A stretch of 46,975 nt of DNA from Archaeoglobaceae archaeon (GTDB lineage Archaea > Halobacteriota > Archaeoglobi > Archaeoglobales > Archaeoglobaceae), in assembly GCA_030153385.1 (NCBI GenBank), contig JASKJN010000004.1:1-46975 (forward strand). The letters run 5' to 3'. The notes beneath the pieces are model-generated. The model ran no database searches, was not told the DNA's origin, and saw nothing but the letters and a program-made list of their open reading frames with translations. Position numbers and translations under genes: made by a program. Positions 33,423 to 42,253 of this stretch are shown piece by piece. How positions within the stretch are numbered: the first letter of the stretch is position 1; each line of letters opens with the position of its first letter.

Positions 33423-34901
33423 ATGCTCTGGTTACTGATCCTGTTTCTGCTTTACTGGATGTTTATTGAGATCCTAAACAAAGCGGGAACTCTCGAAAAA
33501 TACGGGATGAAAAACTATGGTCCTATTCTGATGATCAGAACAAAGAGAGGGCTGAATGCGGTTGAAAAAATCTCAAAGGCGAAGAGATTCTGGAGAATAA
33601 TTGCGGATGTGGGCTTGATCGCTGTGTTTTTCGGCATGTTTTTCATGCTTATTCTTGTGATCGTTGCGGACTACATAATGCTGAGATCTCCTCCCGAACC
33701 TTCGGAATTCACGAGTCCGCAGGCTGCGTTGCTGATACCTGGCGTTAATCCTTTCATCCCCCTCGTCTGGGGGCTGATCGGGCTAATCGTTGCAGTGGTT
33801 GTTCATGAGCTCAGCCACGCGATTCTCTGCAGAGTGGAGGGGATAAAGGTAAAGTCTCTCGGGCTGATTCTGGCACTGGTACCAATAGGGGCATTTGCAG
33901 AGCCAGACGAAGGAGAACTTTTAGACAAGAACGTAAGAAGAATCTCCAGGACCAGGGTATTCTCAATTGGAGTAGTCAGCAACTTCATCGTTGCATTGCT
34001 TGCATTTTCTGCATTCTTCAACTGCCTTTCTGTCTTGAATCCCACAATAAGCATCGTTGACGACAGCGGAAAATTTATCGGGAGAGTTGTAGAGCTGAAC
34101 GGTTTTGAAGTCAAAAATGAATTTGAGTCGCTGATAAATCCAGGAATGAACTTTGCAGTTTTAGAAAACGATTCCGGAAGGCATACGGTAGCTTTCTTAG
34201 GGGTTAAAGGGGTAAAGCTTCTGGGGTTATACAGAGAAGATAACCTGACTTTTCCAGCTGAAATTGCGGGCATAAAGGGAGGAATGATGATCACAAGGAT
34301 CGATGGTGTTCCAATAAGAAATGCAGTTGATTTTAATAAGGAGATGCAGAAGAAAAGACCTGGGCAGGAAATATCAGTGGAAACATACGACCCTGAGCTT
34401 AGAGAATTCATGATATTCAATTTAACTCTCGCTGATAAGAATGGGAGAGCATTCATGGGTGTTTACGTAAGTCAATGGGAGTCAGTAGGTGGTCTTAACT
34501 TCTACAACTCTAAAGAGGTCCTTCAGAACCTTAAGGCGATCCCAGAATCCTTGAAAGAACCTGCTGGATGGCTGATCCTTATTTCCTTACCATTCGCATT
34601 CCAGGGATTCACGGGAATGGAGATCTTCTTCGATAATCCTCCCTACATATTCTGGTTACTAAATTCCTTCTACTGGATCGCTTGGATCAATCTCTGGGTC
34701 GGCCTCTTCAATTGCTTACCAGCGATCCCGCTTGACGGTGGAAGGGTTTTTCACGAAACATTCTCCGCACTTATTTCGAGAAAGCTTGGCGAGAAAGCGG
34801 AAAAAATTTCGATGAATGTTGCCAAATTTTTTGCATTCTTCATCTTCTTCTCATTGGCACTGATGATCCTCGTTCCTAACTTAAAACTGCTGGGACTATG
34901 A
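33423..34901 (+). CDS. site-2 protease with PDZ domain (M50)
   Basis: A 492-residue membrane metalloprotease. A first transmembrane segment (1-18) precedes a cluster near 60-85. VVVHELSHAIL gives H128, E129 and H132, and IPLDGGRVF near residue 445 gives the third ligand. A PDZ-like part near 285-340 (IKGGMMITRIDGVPIRNAVDF) probably gates access. It is the longer archaeal S2P type, distinct from the 321-residue protein at 23.9 kb. It has its own ATG, and its TGA overlaps the next gene's ATG. Confidence 0.9.
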   Translation: MLWLLILFLLYWMFIEILNKAGTLEKYGMKNYGPILMIRTKRGLNAVEKISKAKRFWRIIADVGLIAVFFGMFFMLILVIVADYIMLRSPPEPSEFTSPQAALLIPGVNPFIPLVWGLIGLIVAVVVHELSHAILCRVEGIKVKSLGLILALVPIGAFAEPDEGELLDKNVRRISRTRVFSIGVVSNFIVALLAFSAFFNCLSVLNPTISIVDDSGKFIGRVVELNGFEVKNEFESLINPGMNFAVLENDSGRHTVAFLGVKGVKLLGLYREDNLTFPAEIAGIKGGMMITRIDGVPIRNAVDFNKEMQKKRPGQEISVETYDPELREFMIFNLTLADKNGRAFMGVYVSQWESVGGLNFYNSKEVLQNLKAIPESLKEPAGWLILISLPFAFQGFTGMEIFFDNPPYIFWLLNSFYWIAWINLWVGLFNCLPAIPLDGGRVFHETFSALISRKLGEKAEKISMNVAKFFAFFIFFSLALMILVPNLKLLGL

Positions 34902-35767
34902 AGTGCAAAAAATGCGGTAAGAGGGCGGTAACGAGTTTGAGAGCCTATAGGCTTTCACTTTGCGGAGATTGCTATTTGGATTTTTACAGAAGGCTCGTGG
35001 AGAGATCGATAAATAAATACAAAATTTTGAAGAAAGAGGAGAAAATTCTTTTGGCGGTTTCAGGTGGAAAGGATAGCTCCGCAATGGCTTCCGTTCTGAG
35101 TGATCTTGGCTTTGAATTTGAAATGCTCTACATCGATCTTGGCATTGGCGATTATTCGAGAGAATCAAAAGAAAAGGTTGAAGAACTTTCCAGAATTCTC
35201 TCCGCAAAGCTCAACGTGGTTGAGCTAAAGGAATACGGTTTCACGATCCCTCAGGTGAGGGGAAGAGTATGCTCTATTTGCGGGAATGCGAAAAGATACA
35301 TCATGAACAGATTTGCAAGAGAAAATGGCTTTGAAGTTGTTGCAACCGGTCACACAGCTGAAGACATTGCTTCCTTCTATTTGAAGAACATTGCGGGAAA
35401 TCAGCAGGCATTCGCTGAGAAGCTCCTTCCAAGAATTGAGCCATTCGATGCCAAAGTCGTTGCAAAAGCACGGCCACTTTTTGAGATTAGCGAGAAGGAG
35501 AACATGCTCTATACGATCATAAAGGGTATTCCCTTCAAGTCCGGAGAGTGTCCATACGCCCCGAAGCCGGAATGGAAGGAAATAGTCTACGATATCGAAC
35601 TAAGAAAGCCAGGATTTACGAAAAATTTTGTAAGAGGTCTTTTAAACAGGGATAGGAAGCCAATGGAGACAAGATACTGCTCTATTTGTGGAGAGATCTC
35701 GAGCGGAGAAGTCTGTTCTTTCTGCAAGATCAGGATGAGGTTCTCAAGTCAAAGTAAAGGCTTTTAA
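34898..35767 (+). CDS. TtuA/Ncs6-type tRNA 2-thiolation enzyme
   Basis: A 289-residue PP-loop ATPase. An N-terminal zinc finger (C3, C6, C22, C25) precedes SGGKDSSAM (55-63). Fe-S ligands are C125 and C128 (RVCSICG) and C218 (GECPYAP), matching the three cysteines that hold the [4Fe-4S] cluster of TtuA. A C-terminal zinc finger has C261, C264, C273 and C276. Enzymes of this group thiolate U54 (TtuA) or the wobble U34 (Ncs6/CTU1); the sequence alone does not settle which. Thiolation stabilises tRNA in thermophiles. The ATG overlaps the protease stop. Confidence 0.87.
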   Translation: MKCKKCGKRAVTSLRAYRLSLCGDCYLDFYRRLVERSINKYKILKKEEKILLAVSGGKDSSAMASVLSDLGFEFEMLYIDLGIGDYSRESKEKVEELSRILSAKLNVVELKEYGFTIPQVRGRVCSICGNAKRYIMNRFARENGFEVVATGHTAEDIASFYLKNIAGNQQAFAEKLLPRIEPFDAKVVAKARPLFEISEKENMLYTIIKGIPFKSGECPYAPKPEWKEIVYDIELRKPGFTKNFVRGLLNRDRKPMETRYCSICGEISSGEVCSFCKIRMRFSSQSKGF

Positions 35768-35789
35768 GGTAATTGAACTCTTAAAGATC

Positions 35790-36119
35790 ATGGATCTCTC
35801 AAAGCTGAAGTTCAGGGATGGGCTTATTCCGGTGATCGCTCAAGATGTGCACACTAAAGAAGTGCTTATGCTCGCATATGCGAATGAGCTTGCAATAAGA
35901 AAGAGTCTGGAAACTGGTTACGCTCACTACTGGAGCAGAAGCAGGAACGAGCTTTGGATGAAAGGCGAGAGCAGTGGAAACACGCAGAAGCTCGTCGAGA
36001 TCAGAGTTGACTGCGACTGCGACGCATTGCTTTATTTGGTAGAGCAAAAGGGAAATGCATGTCATACGGGGAATAGAACCTGCTTTTTCAGGAGGTTGGA
36101 GAATGAGAATAGTTCCTGA
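35790..36119 (+). CDS. hisI: phosphoribosyl-AMP cyclohydrolase
   Basis: A 109-residue HisI, third step of histidine synthesis. Core motifs are [26 protein letters not shown], and the metal-binding DCDCDALL and [13 protein letters not shown]. It is the single-domain archaeal form without HisE. Other his genes are absent here. The last 17 bases overlap the PIN-ATPase start, so the two are co-transcribed. Confidence 0.95.
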   Translation: MDLSKLKFRDGLIPVIAQDVHTKEVLMLAYANELAIRKSLETGYAHYWSRSRNELWMKGESSGNTQKLVEIRVDCDCDALLYLVEQKGNACHTGNRTCFFRRLENENSS

Positions 36120-37896
36120 TACGAGCATAATCGTCGCAGGTGGAATTTCAAAAATGCTGGAAGAAGGAAAGACATTCGATGGAATATTAATTGCAGAACA
36201 GATAGAGGAGATCATAATTCCCGAAGCAGTTGTTGCGGAACTCGAGGCTCAGGCGAACTTTGGGCGGATTAGCGGGTTCAGAGGTCTTGCAGAAATTGAA
36301 AAAATAATTCGAATTTCAAAAGACAAAGGCATAAAGGTTGAATTCACAGGAAGAAGGCCGAGCATTGACGATATAAAGCTTGCAAAGGGTGGAGAAATAG
36401 ATAACATTATAAGAGAAGTCGCCAAGACGAGTAATGCGGTTCTGGTGACTTCTGACAAGGTCCAGAGTCTAATAGCAAAGATAAAGGGAATCGAAACAAT
36501 ATACGTAAAGCCAAGAGTCATCAGGCCAGAAGATACGAAGATCATGAAATTTTTCACTCCGGACACCGCAAGCGTTCACCTTCGCGAAGGGGTGCCACCT
36601 TATGCAAAAAGAGGGAAGATCGGGGCATTGAAGTTGGAAAAGCTGAGAGATACGCCAATGAGTTACGATGAACTCTCGGAGATAGCGGATGAGATCATAG
36701 AAGCTGCAAAACAGGACGAGGAGAGCAGTATAGAGATAGAGCGTAAGGGTGCAACGGTTGTTCAGCTTCGGGATGTTAGAATCGCGATCGCGGAGAGACC
36801 ATTTTCTGACAAAATGGAGATCACCGCGGTTAGGCCGATAGCAAAGGTTGACATTGACGAGTATGGTGTAAGCGAGGAGCTTAAAAGGAGAATCGTTGAG
36901 CGACAGCGCGGAATTCTTATCGCTGGTCCCCCGGGGGCTGGAAAGTCAACCTTCGCTGCAAGCGTTGCAAATTACCTGCTCGAGCATGGTTACGTCGTAA
37001 AGACGATGGAAAGTCCGAGAGACCTGATGGTTCGGGATGAGATCACGCAGTACGCTCCGCTTGAAGGAGACATGACCCTGACTTCAGACATTCTCCTTCT
37101 CGTTCGACCTGATTACACGATCTACGATGAGCTGAGAAAGACTTCCGACTTCCAAGTCTTTGCGGACATGCGTCTCGCAGGGGTTGGAATGATCGGTGTA
37201 ACGCACGCGACAAGAGCGATAGATGCTGTGCAAAGGATGATCGGCAGAGTGGAGCTCGGGATCATTCCGCAGGTAGTCGATACCGTGATCTTCATCGAGG
37301 CGGGGAAGATCTTGAAGGTTTACGAGCTCGAATTCACTGTTAAGGTTCCTTCGGGTATGTTCGAAGCGGATCTCGCAAGACCGGTTATAGAGGTAAAGGA
37401 CTTTGAGAGCAAAAGAGTGGAGTTCGAGATCTATACCTTTGGCGAGCAGGTCGTTGTGATGCCAGTTCAAAGTGATGAAAAGCTGAAAAGGGCTGTGGAA
37501 GAGAAGATCTCCAAGTTTTTGGACGACTTTGAGGTCATGATTTCAGGAAGAAGGGCGGTGGTGAAGGTTCCGGAAAGTCAGATCCCGAAGCTTCTGGGAA
37601 AGAAGGGGAAGAGAATAAAAAGCCTCGAAGACGAGCTGAAGGTGTCAATAGACGTGGTTCCAAAGGAGTCAGAGATATCAGAGGTCAGAATCGAGGAAAC
37701 CGACAAATACTATATACTCTACGCTGAAGGGCTTGAAGGGAGAACTGTCGAGGTATACGCAGATGGCGAATATCTCTTCTCCGCACTCGTGAGCGGAAAG
37801 GGAATAATAAAAGTCCGAAAGGATAAGGAAGCTGGAAAAAGCCTTAAGATTGCGAAAGCGAAGAATGCAAAGCTCAGGCTTAAGGTGGTTGATTGA
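36103..37896 (+). CDS. PIN-ATPase-KH protein (PINA type)
   Basis: A 597-residue archaeal protein. It has an N-terminal PIN domain (D6 in [12 protein letters not shown]), a VirB11/PilT-like ATPase with Walker [10 protein letters not shown] (275-283), and a C-terminal KH domain (about 481-518, with [13 protein letters not shown]). Sulfolobus PINA forms a hexameric ATPase reported to drive Holliday-junction migration with Hjc. ATG 36103 sits 6 bases after GGAGGTT (36091-36097), which decides the start against an upstream ATG at 36055. Its TGA overlaps the protease start. Confidence 0.9.
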   Translation: MRIVPDTSIIVAGGISKMLEEGKTFDGILIAEQIEEIIIPEAVVAELEAQANFGRISGFRGLAEIEKIIRISKDKGIKVEFTGRRPSIDDIKLAKGGEIDNIIREVAKTSNAVLVTSDKVQSLIAKIKGIETIYVKPRVIRPEDTKIMKFFTPDTASVHLREGVPPYAKRGKIGALKLEKLRDTPMSYDELSEIADEIIEAAKQDEESSIEIERKGATVVQLRDVRIAIAERPFSDKMEITAVRPIAKVDIDEYGVSEELKRRIVERQRGILIAGPPGAGKSTFAASVANYLLEHGYVVKTMESPRDLMVRDEITQYAPLEGDMTLTSDILLLVRPDYTIYDELRKTSDFQVFADMRLAGVGMIGVTHATRAIDAVQRMIGRVELGIIPQVVDTVIFIEAGKILKVYELEFTVKVPSGMFEADLARPVIEVKDFESKRVEFEIYTFGEQVVVMPVQSDEKLKRAVEEKISKFLDDFEVMISGRRAVVKVPESQIPKLLGKKGKRIKSLEDELKVSIDVVPKESEISEVRIEETDKYYILYAEGLEGRTVEVYADGEYLFSALVSGKGIIKVRKDKEAGKSLKIAKAKNAKLRLKVVD

Positions 37897-38666
37897 GGTT
37901 TTTATTCGCAATCATTTTTCTCCTTGCAAACCTCCTTGCGGTTTTTTCAATTCGAAGCTACGAATCCGCTGGAATGTTCGTCTTTGAGAATCCTGAAGAT
38001 GTTTCAAATTCCCTTCTTTACTTTGCCCTCATTCTGGTATTCACCGCGCTTGTCATTTTGCTTGCCAGATCCCAGAAGTTCTTAGCGGGGATTATCTATA
38101 TGCTAACGCTGGTCTCGATCTTTTATGTCCTAATTCCATTTCTTGACGTCTTTGCCATATTTGTTGCAATTCTGATCACTGTCATGCTGATAAAAAAACC
38201 TCACTGGGTTCTTCTAAACATTTCAGCCTTTCTTCTCGCGGTGGGAATTTCTGCCATGTTTGGAATCAGCCTTAAGCCTTTGCCCGTGATCGTCTTGCTT
38301 TCTATCCTCGCAGTCTACGATGCTATCTCCGTATACAAAACAAAGCACATGCTGAGCCTTGCAGAATCTGTGACGAAAATAAATGCTCCAATGGTCTTTG
38401 TAATTCCCAAGGGGCAGGAAAAGATGCTGATGGGGGTGGGAGATGTCGTTATTCCGGCCATATTGGCTGTTTCCGCTCAGAAGTTCACAAATTCTCCAGA
38501 AATTGCATTCATAAAGCTTTCAGCCCTTATCACAATTTTAGGTGGCTTCTTAGGACTTATACTGCTTTTATGTCTGATGGAGAAAAGAAAAGGCGCTCAT
38601 GCGGGCCTTCCATTCATAAACACTGGAGCGATCCTCGGATTTCTTTCAGCAAACTTAGTTTCCTGA
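37893..38666 (+). CDS. presenilin/signal-peptide-peptidase homologue
   Basis: A 257-residue membrane protein with about nine hydrophobic segments. The aspartyl-protease pair is visible: D143 in VYDAISVYKTKHM and D184 in MGVGDVVIP. The third motif, PAL in most family members, reads HAGLPFINTGAILG here; the family's A-L order is altered, but the LPF is kept. Start: TTG 37893, whose bases overlap the stop of the PIN-ATPase gene (TTGA), giving MRFLFAII. Its stop abuts the stop of the convergent nuclease gene. Confidence 0.82.
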   Translation: MRFLFAIIFLLANLLAVFSIRSYESAGMFVFENPEDVSNSLLYFALILVFTALVILLARSQKFLAGIIYMLTLVSIFYVLIPFLDVFAIFVAILITVMLIKKPHWVLLNISAFLLAVGISAMFGISLKPLPVIVLLSILAVYDAISVYKTKHMLSLAESVTKINAPMVFVIPKGQEKMLMGVGDVVIPAILAVSAQKFTNSPEIAFIKLSALITILGGFLGLILLLCLMEKRKGAHAGLPFINTGAILGFLSANLVS

Positions 38667-39458
38667 TCAACCCTTCTGAACTAGTTCTGCCTCTTCCAGA
38701 ATACTATCCGCTCTTTTTCCAAGAATTTCCCTGACTTTTACTGAATTTGCCACCAGATCTTTGCAGAATGCAAATCCTTCTTTTAGCAGTTGCTCGATCT
38801 CGAAATCTTTCAGGTTGAGCACGGTTATCGGATAAAGCTTCTTCGACTCGAGCATGAACTCTATGCCCTCATTTTCAGGATATCTCCAGCCAGTCAGCAG
38901 TAAACCTCTGCAGTTTGCATACTTTATCGCTTCGCTCGAAAACTTCGTGTTTGTGAAAAGCCACATCGCATCGAATTCCTTTCCCGCTTCTATTATGTCG
39001 AGAAAACGGGCATGAGAGTATAAAACGTCTTTCAGCCCGGTGTAAATTGGAGTATTATGGAACTTGCACTCTATGAGATATTTTCCCTCCTTTTCCGCTA
39101 TAACGTCTATTTCATGCAAAGCGCATTTCCCCTCGATCATCTGGTTCGTGGTAGTTTTATAACCGAATTCCCTCAGCAAAGAAGACACGAACTTCTCAAA
39201 TCTGTAGCCCGCTGGTCCGAGGCGGAGGAGAGAGGACTTAAGTCCGTAAACCCTTGAAGCCCTCTTTGAATACTTCCCCATTATCTGAGTTGCGATCTCG
39301 AGAATTTCATCCGTAGAAATTCCGTCGTAAATTCTTCTCTCCACCTCCTCAGCTACGAATTCCGCATTTTCCTCGCTCAGACCCGCTCTTAATAGAGTCC
39401 TGATCAGCTTTTCTCTGCTGAATTCCTCCAGCCTTCCGTCCCTCTTTCTTACAAACAT
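38667..39458 (-). CDS. ATP-cone + PD-(D/E)xK (Mrr-like) nuclease
   Basis: A 263-residue protein. Residues 1-75 are an ATP-cone (KRDGRLEEFSREKLIRTLLRAG), the nucleotide-sensing module of ribonucleotide reductases and NrdR. Residues 85-190 form a restriction-endonuclease-like core: E88, then HEIDVIAEKEGKYLIECKFH, with D118, E130 and K132 as the catalytic triad. A helical C-terminus follows. The pairing suggests nucleotide-controlled DNA cleavage; biological role unknown. The ATG directly follows the stop of the adenosyltransferase homologue, so the two are co-transcribed. Confidence 0.82.
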   Translation of the reverse strand: MFVRKRDGRLEEFSREKLIRTLLRAGLSEENAEFVAEEVERRIYDGISTDEILEIATQIMGKYSKRASRVYGLKSSLLRLGPAGYRFEKFVSSLLREFGYKTTTNQMIEGKCALHEIDVIAEKEGKYLIECKFHNTPIYTGLKDVLYSHARFLDIIEAGKEFDAMWLFTNTKFSSEAIKYANCRGLLLTGWRYPENEGIEFMLESKKLYPITVLNLKDFEIEQLLKEGFAFCKDLVANSVKVREILGKRADSILEEAELVQKG

Positions 39459-39941
39459 TTAAAAATGCACCTCTTCGAATTCCTCTCCCTCTCTCAGCGT
39501 CAGAAGGTAAAGAAGGTGGCTCAGTCTGTTCAACCATTCCACAGAGTTCTGTGAGACCAATCCATTTCGATACAGAGTGAAAGCTCTTCTTTCCGCTCTT
39601 CTCACAATGGCTCTTGCAACACTGAGAAAGGCAGTAGCGGGATCTTTTTCAAGAATTACAAAGCTTTTCATCTTTGGAACCTCATTTTCGAGCTTCTTTA
39701 TCTCCGAATTTATCCACTCAAGCTCTTTTTCCGTGATCTTTCTTCCCATCGCAAACTCCTCGCAAATTCTGAAGAGCTTTTTCTGAATCTCTTTCAGAAT
39801 TGCCCTAACGTCTTCCTTACTTGCAAAAACTTTTGCGAGCCCTATGAACGAATTTGCCTCATCAACCGCTCCAATGCACTCAACTACGAGTGAATCCTTA
39901 AACACATCCGCACTCAGAGTTTTCGTCCACCCAGAATTCAT
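39459..39941 (-). CDS. PduO-type cobalamin adenosyltransferase homologue lacking the ATP loop
   Basis: A 160-residue helical protein. ECIGAVDEANSFIGLAKVF, ARAIVRRAERRAF and NRLSHLLYLL match the four-helix bundle of PduO/MMAB adenosyltransferases. The N-terminal T-R-x-GD-x-G-x-T loop that binds the ATP triphosphate is absent. The chain begins MNSGWTKTLSADVFKDS, and a TGA lies immediately upstream of the ATG, so no longer start exists in this frame. It may be inactive or have changed function. Cobalamin genes are not nearby. It is co-transcribed with the ATP-cone nuclease. Confidence 0.72.
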   Translation of the reverse strand: MNSGWTKTLSADVFKDSLVVECIGAVDEANSFIGLAKVFASKEDVRAILKEIQKKLFRICEEFAMGRKITEKELEWINSEIKKLENEVPKMKSFVILEKDPATAFLSVARAIVRRAERRAFTLYRNGLVSQNSVEWLNRLSHLLYLLTLREGEEFEEVHF

Positions 39942-40033
39942 TCAGCTCACTCCTGGGCAATCTTTCTTATCGCTAAAAATCTTGTCATCGCTAGCACTTT
40001 GGCAGATAAAAATTATGGAATTTCGTAATAAAA

Positions 40034-41476
40034 TTAGCCCTTTGTTACGCCAAGAGGAATGAGTTTGGCGACGAGGGTTGAAATTCCCGCTCTGTGCACA
40101 ACATCGACCACGTCATCGCTTATCTTATAGGCTTCTGGCGCTTCTTCAGCGAGCAAACCTTTCTCTGCGGATCGCACATATATGCCTTTCTTTTCGAGAT
40201 TCTGCCTGACTACACCATCTCTAAGCTTTCTTTTTGCCTCCGCTCTGCTCATAACTCTTCCACTTCCATGGCAGGTGCTTCCGAATGTCTCTTCCATCGC
40301 CTTCTCTGTGCCAACGAGAACATAGCTTGGTGTCCCCATGCTTCCGGGTATGAGCACGGGCTGACCAACATCGCGATAGGCAGTGGGAACCTCAATGCGA
40401 TTGGCTGAGAAGGCTCTTGTTGCCCCTTTTCTGTGGACACAAACCTTGACCTTTTTTCCATCAAGCCTGTGCTCCTCGATCTTCGCTATGTTGTGCGCAA
40501 CATCGTAAACTACGTCAAGGCCGAGTTCATCTTCGCTCATCTTGAATACCTTTCTGAAGCTTTCTCTGACCCAATGCGCTATGATCTGCCTGTTGCACCA
40601 TGCAAAGTTAGCGCTTGCAGCCATTCCCGCAAAATAATCCTCTCCCTCCCTGCTTTTTATTGGCGCGCATGCGAGCTGTCTGTCGGGAAGAGAGATGTTG
40701 TACTTCTTCACAGCTCTATCAAGGACCTCAAGAAAATCCGTGCAGACCTGATGGCCTAAGCCTCTGCTTCCGCAGTGGATCATCACGGTCACAGTGCCTT
40801 CTTCAAGCCCAAAGACTTTGGCAACTTCGGGATTGTAAATCTTCTCAACATACTGCACCTCGAGGAAATGATTTCCACTGCCAAGTGTTCCAAGCTGTGT
40901 TCTTCCGCGATCCCTTGCTCTCCTGCTCACAACCTCAGCCCTCGCTCCCGGCATCGCTCCATTTTCCTCGCATCGCTCCAAATCCTTTTCAACACCGTAA
41001 CCATTCTCGAGCGCCCACTTTGCTCCCGATATGAAGATCTCGTCTAGCTCTTTGTCTTTTAGCGTGATCTTGCCCTCGCTACCAACTCCAGAAGGAACTG
41101 CAACAAACAGAGTATCTATCAGCTCTTTGATCTTTGGTTTCACTTCATCGACTTTCAGATTGCTCCGAAGCAGTCTAACACCACAGTTTATGTCGAATCC
41201 AACTCCTCCCGGCGAGATTACGCCTTCCTCAAGATCAAAACCCGCGACACCACCGATCGGGAAGCCATAGCCCACATGAACGTCGGGCATGACGAGAGAT
41301 GCGAGCCTTATTCCGGGCATCGTTGCAACGTTTGCGGCTTGCTCGACAGCATCCTTCTCAAGATCCTTCATCAACTTCCTGCTTATGTAAAAGTAGGCGG
41401 GAACTCTCATTCCCTTTTTGTAATCCTTGCTCAGCTCCCATTTGTAATCTGTAATCTTCTTGAGAATTTCTTCCAT
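40034..41476 (-). CDS. rtcB: RtcB tRNA-splicing RNA ligase
   Basis: A 480-residue RtcB, the GTP-dependent ligase that joins 2',3'-cyclic phosphate and 5'-OH ends after tRNA intron removal. The metal and catalytic residues are in PDVHVGYGFPIGG, FDINCGVRLL, GTLGSGNHFLEVQ, IHCGSRGLGHQ, and near the end GSTCHGSGRVMSR (guanylylation site region). No intein interrupts it, although rtcB is an intein site in some archaea. I use ATG 41476 (MEEILKKI); a start 5 codons earlier is non-canonical in the family. It stands alone. Confidence 0.96.
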   Translation of the reverse strand: MEEILKKITDYKWELSKDYKKGMRVPAYFYISRKLMKDLEKDAVEQAANVATMPGIRLASLVMPDVHVGYGFPIGGVAGFDLEEGVISPGGVGFDINCGVRLLRSNLKVDEVKPKIKELIDTLFVAVPSGVGSEGKITLKDKELDEIFISGAKWALENGYGVEKDLERCEENGAMPGARAEVVSRRARDRGRTQLGTLGSGNHFLEVQYVEKIYNPEVAKVFGLEEGTVTVMIHCGSRGLGHQVCTDFLEVLDRAVKKYNISLPDRQLACAPIKSREGEDYFAGMAASANFAWCNRQIIAHWVRESFRKVFKMSEDELGLDVVYDVAHNIAKIEEHRLDGKKVKVCVHRKGATRAFSANRIEVPTAYRDVGQPVLIPGSMGTPSYVLVGTEKAMEETFGSTCHGSGRVMSRAEAKRKLRDGVVRQNLEKKGIYVRSAEKGLLAEEAPEAYKISDDVVDVVHRAGISTLVAKLIPLGVTKG

Positions 41477-41642
41477 ACGCAAAGTTCCCACGAAGATTTA
41501 AAAAACTTGCCCGCTAAAGTTCTGGAAATTTGAAGCAGAGTTAAGCTTATGGCAAGAGGCGATGGAATGAACTGTAATTACAAAAAAGAAATTTTAATAG
41601 TATAGGAAAAATTTTTATTTATCTACACTCCAAGTCATCCCT

Positions 41643-42218
41643 ATGAAAATTATCCAAAGCATTCTTGAAACAGCGGAAGAAGGGGACAAGATACTGATCT
41701 CCTTTCCAGATATACACAGCTTCTACACGGTCTCTTCTTGGCTATCCGAAAAATTTGGCGAGTTATTCTGGATCCTGTGGACAGACGCGGCGATTGAGCG
41801 AATTAATCACTTCGCTAAAAAATACGGATTTCCAAAGTCTGGAGACGCTATCATCATAGCTGCTGAAAAGGACTGCATGTATCTTAGGAGTTTAGACCGG
41901 CTAAGTTTAGACGAGATTGCAGACATAAAAAGCTTTATTCCCGAAGACCGGCTGGTGATCTCCTTCGGCGTAAATTTTCTACCGATTTACGGCCACGATA
42001 TTTCAAAGGGAATTAAGGCACTAATTGAAATAGATAGGGGAATTCTGATTACAGCGATCGTTGGAAAGGTTCCAGACGAGCTTCTCACATTTCACGACGT
42101 CTTCATCGAGATCATAAAGAGCGAGGACTCCTTTATAGCCTACCACAACTACATAGCAAAGCTCACATTTTCGATGAAGGGTGGCGTTACAGTTGTAAGC
42201 GATAACTTGAACCATTGA
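41643..42218 (+). CDS. hypothetical protein, 191 residues
   Basis: An intact ATG-started gene. The alternating pattern (KILISFPDIHSFYTVSSWL, IIIAAEKDCMYLRSL, RLVISFGVNFLP, GILITAIVGKVP) suggests an alpha/beta domain of the RecA/KaiC-like or DUF835-like kind, but there is no Walker A motif. No membrane segments. I do not recognise the family. A TATA-like run, AAATTTTTATTTA, lies at 41610-41622. It precedes the DRG GTPase gene and ends before that gene's own promoter. Confidence 0.65.
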   Translation: MKIIQSILETAEEGDKILISFPDIHSFYTVSSWLSEKFGELFWILWTDAAIERINHFAKKYGFPKSGDAIIIAAEKDCMYLRSLDRLSLDEIADIKSFIPEDRLVISFGVNFLPIYGHDISKGIKALIEIDRGILITAIVGKVPDELLTFHDVFIEIIKSEDSFIAYHNYIAKLTFSMKGGVTVVSDNLNH

Positions 42219-42223
42219 GGAAC

Positions 42224-42233
42224 TTTTATAATT
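42224..42233 (+). promoter_or_regulatory. TATA box that decides the DRG start
   Basis: TTTTATAATT is centred about 25 bases before the GTG at 42254, matching a leaderless start there and not at the TTG at 42215. Confidence 0.45.
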
Positions 42234-42253
42234 CCATATCCCGCCAATTTTTC

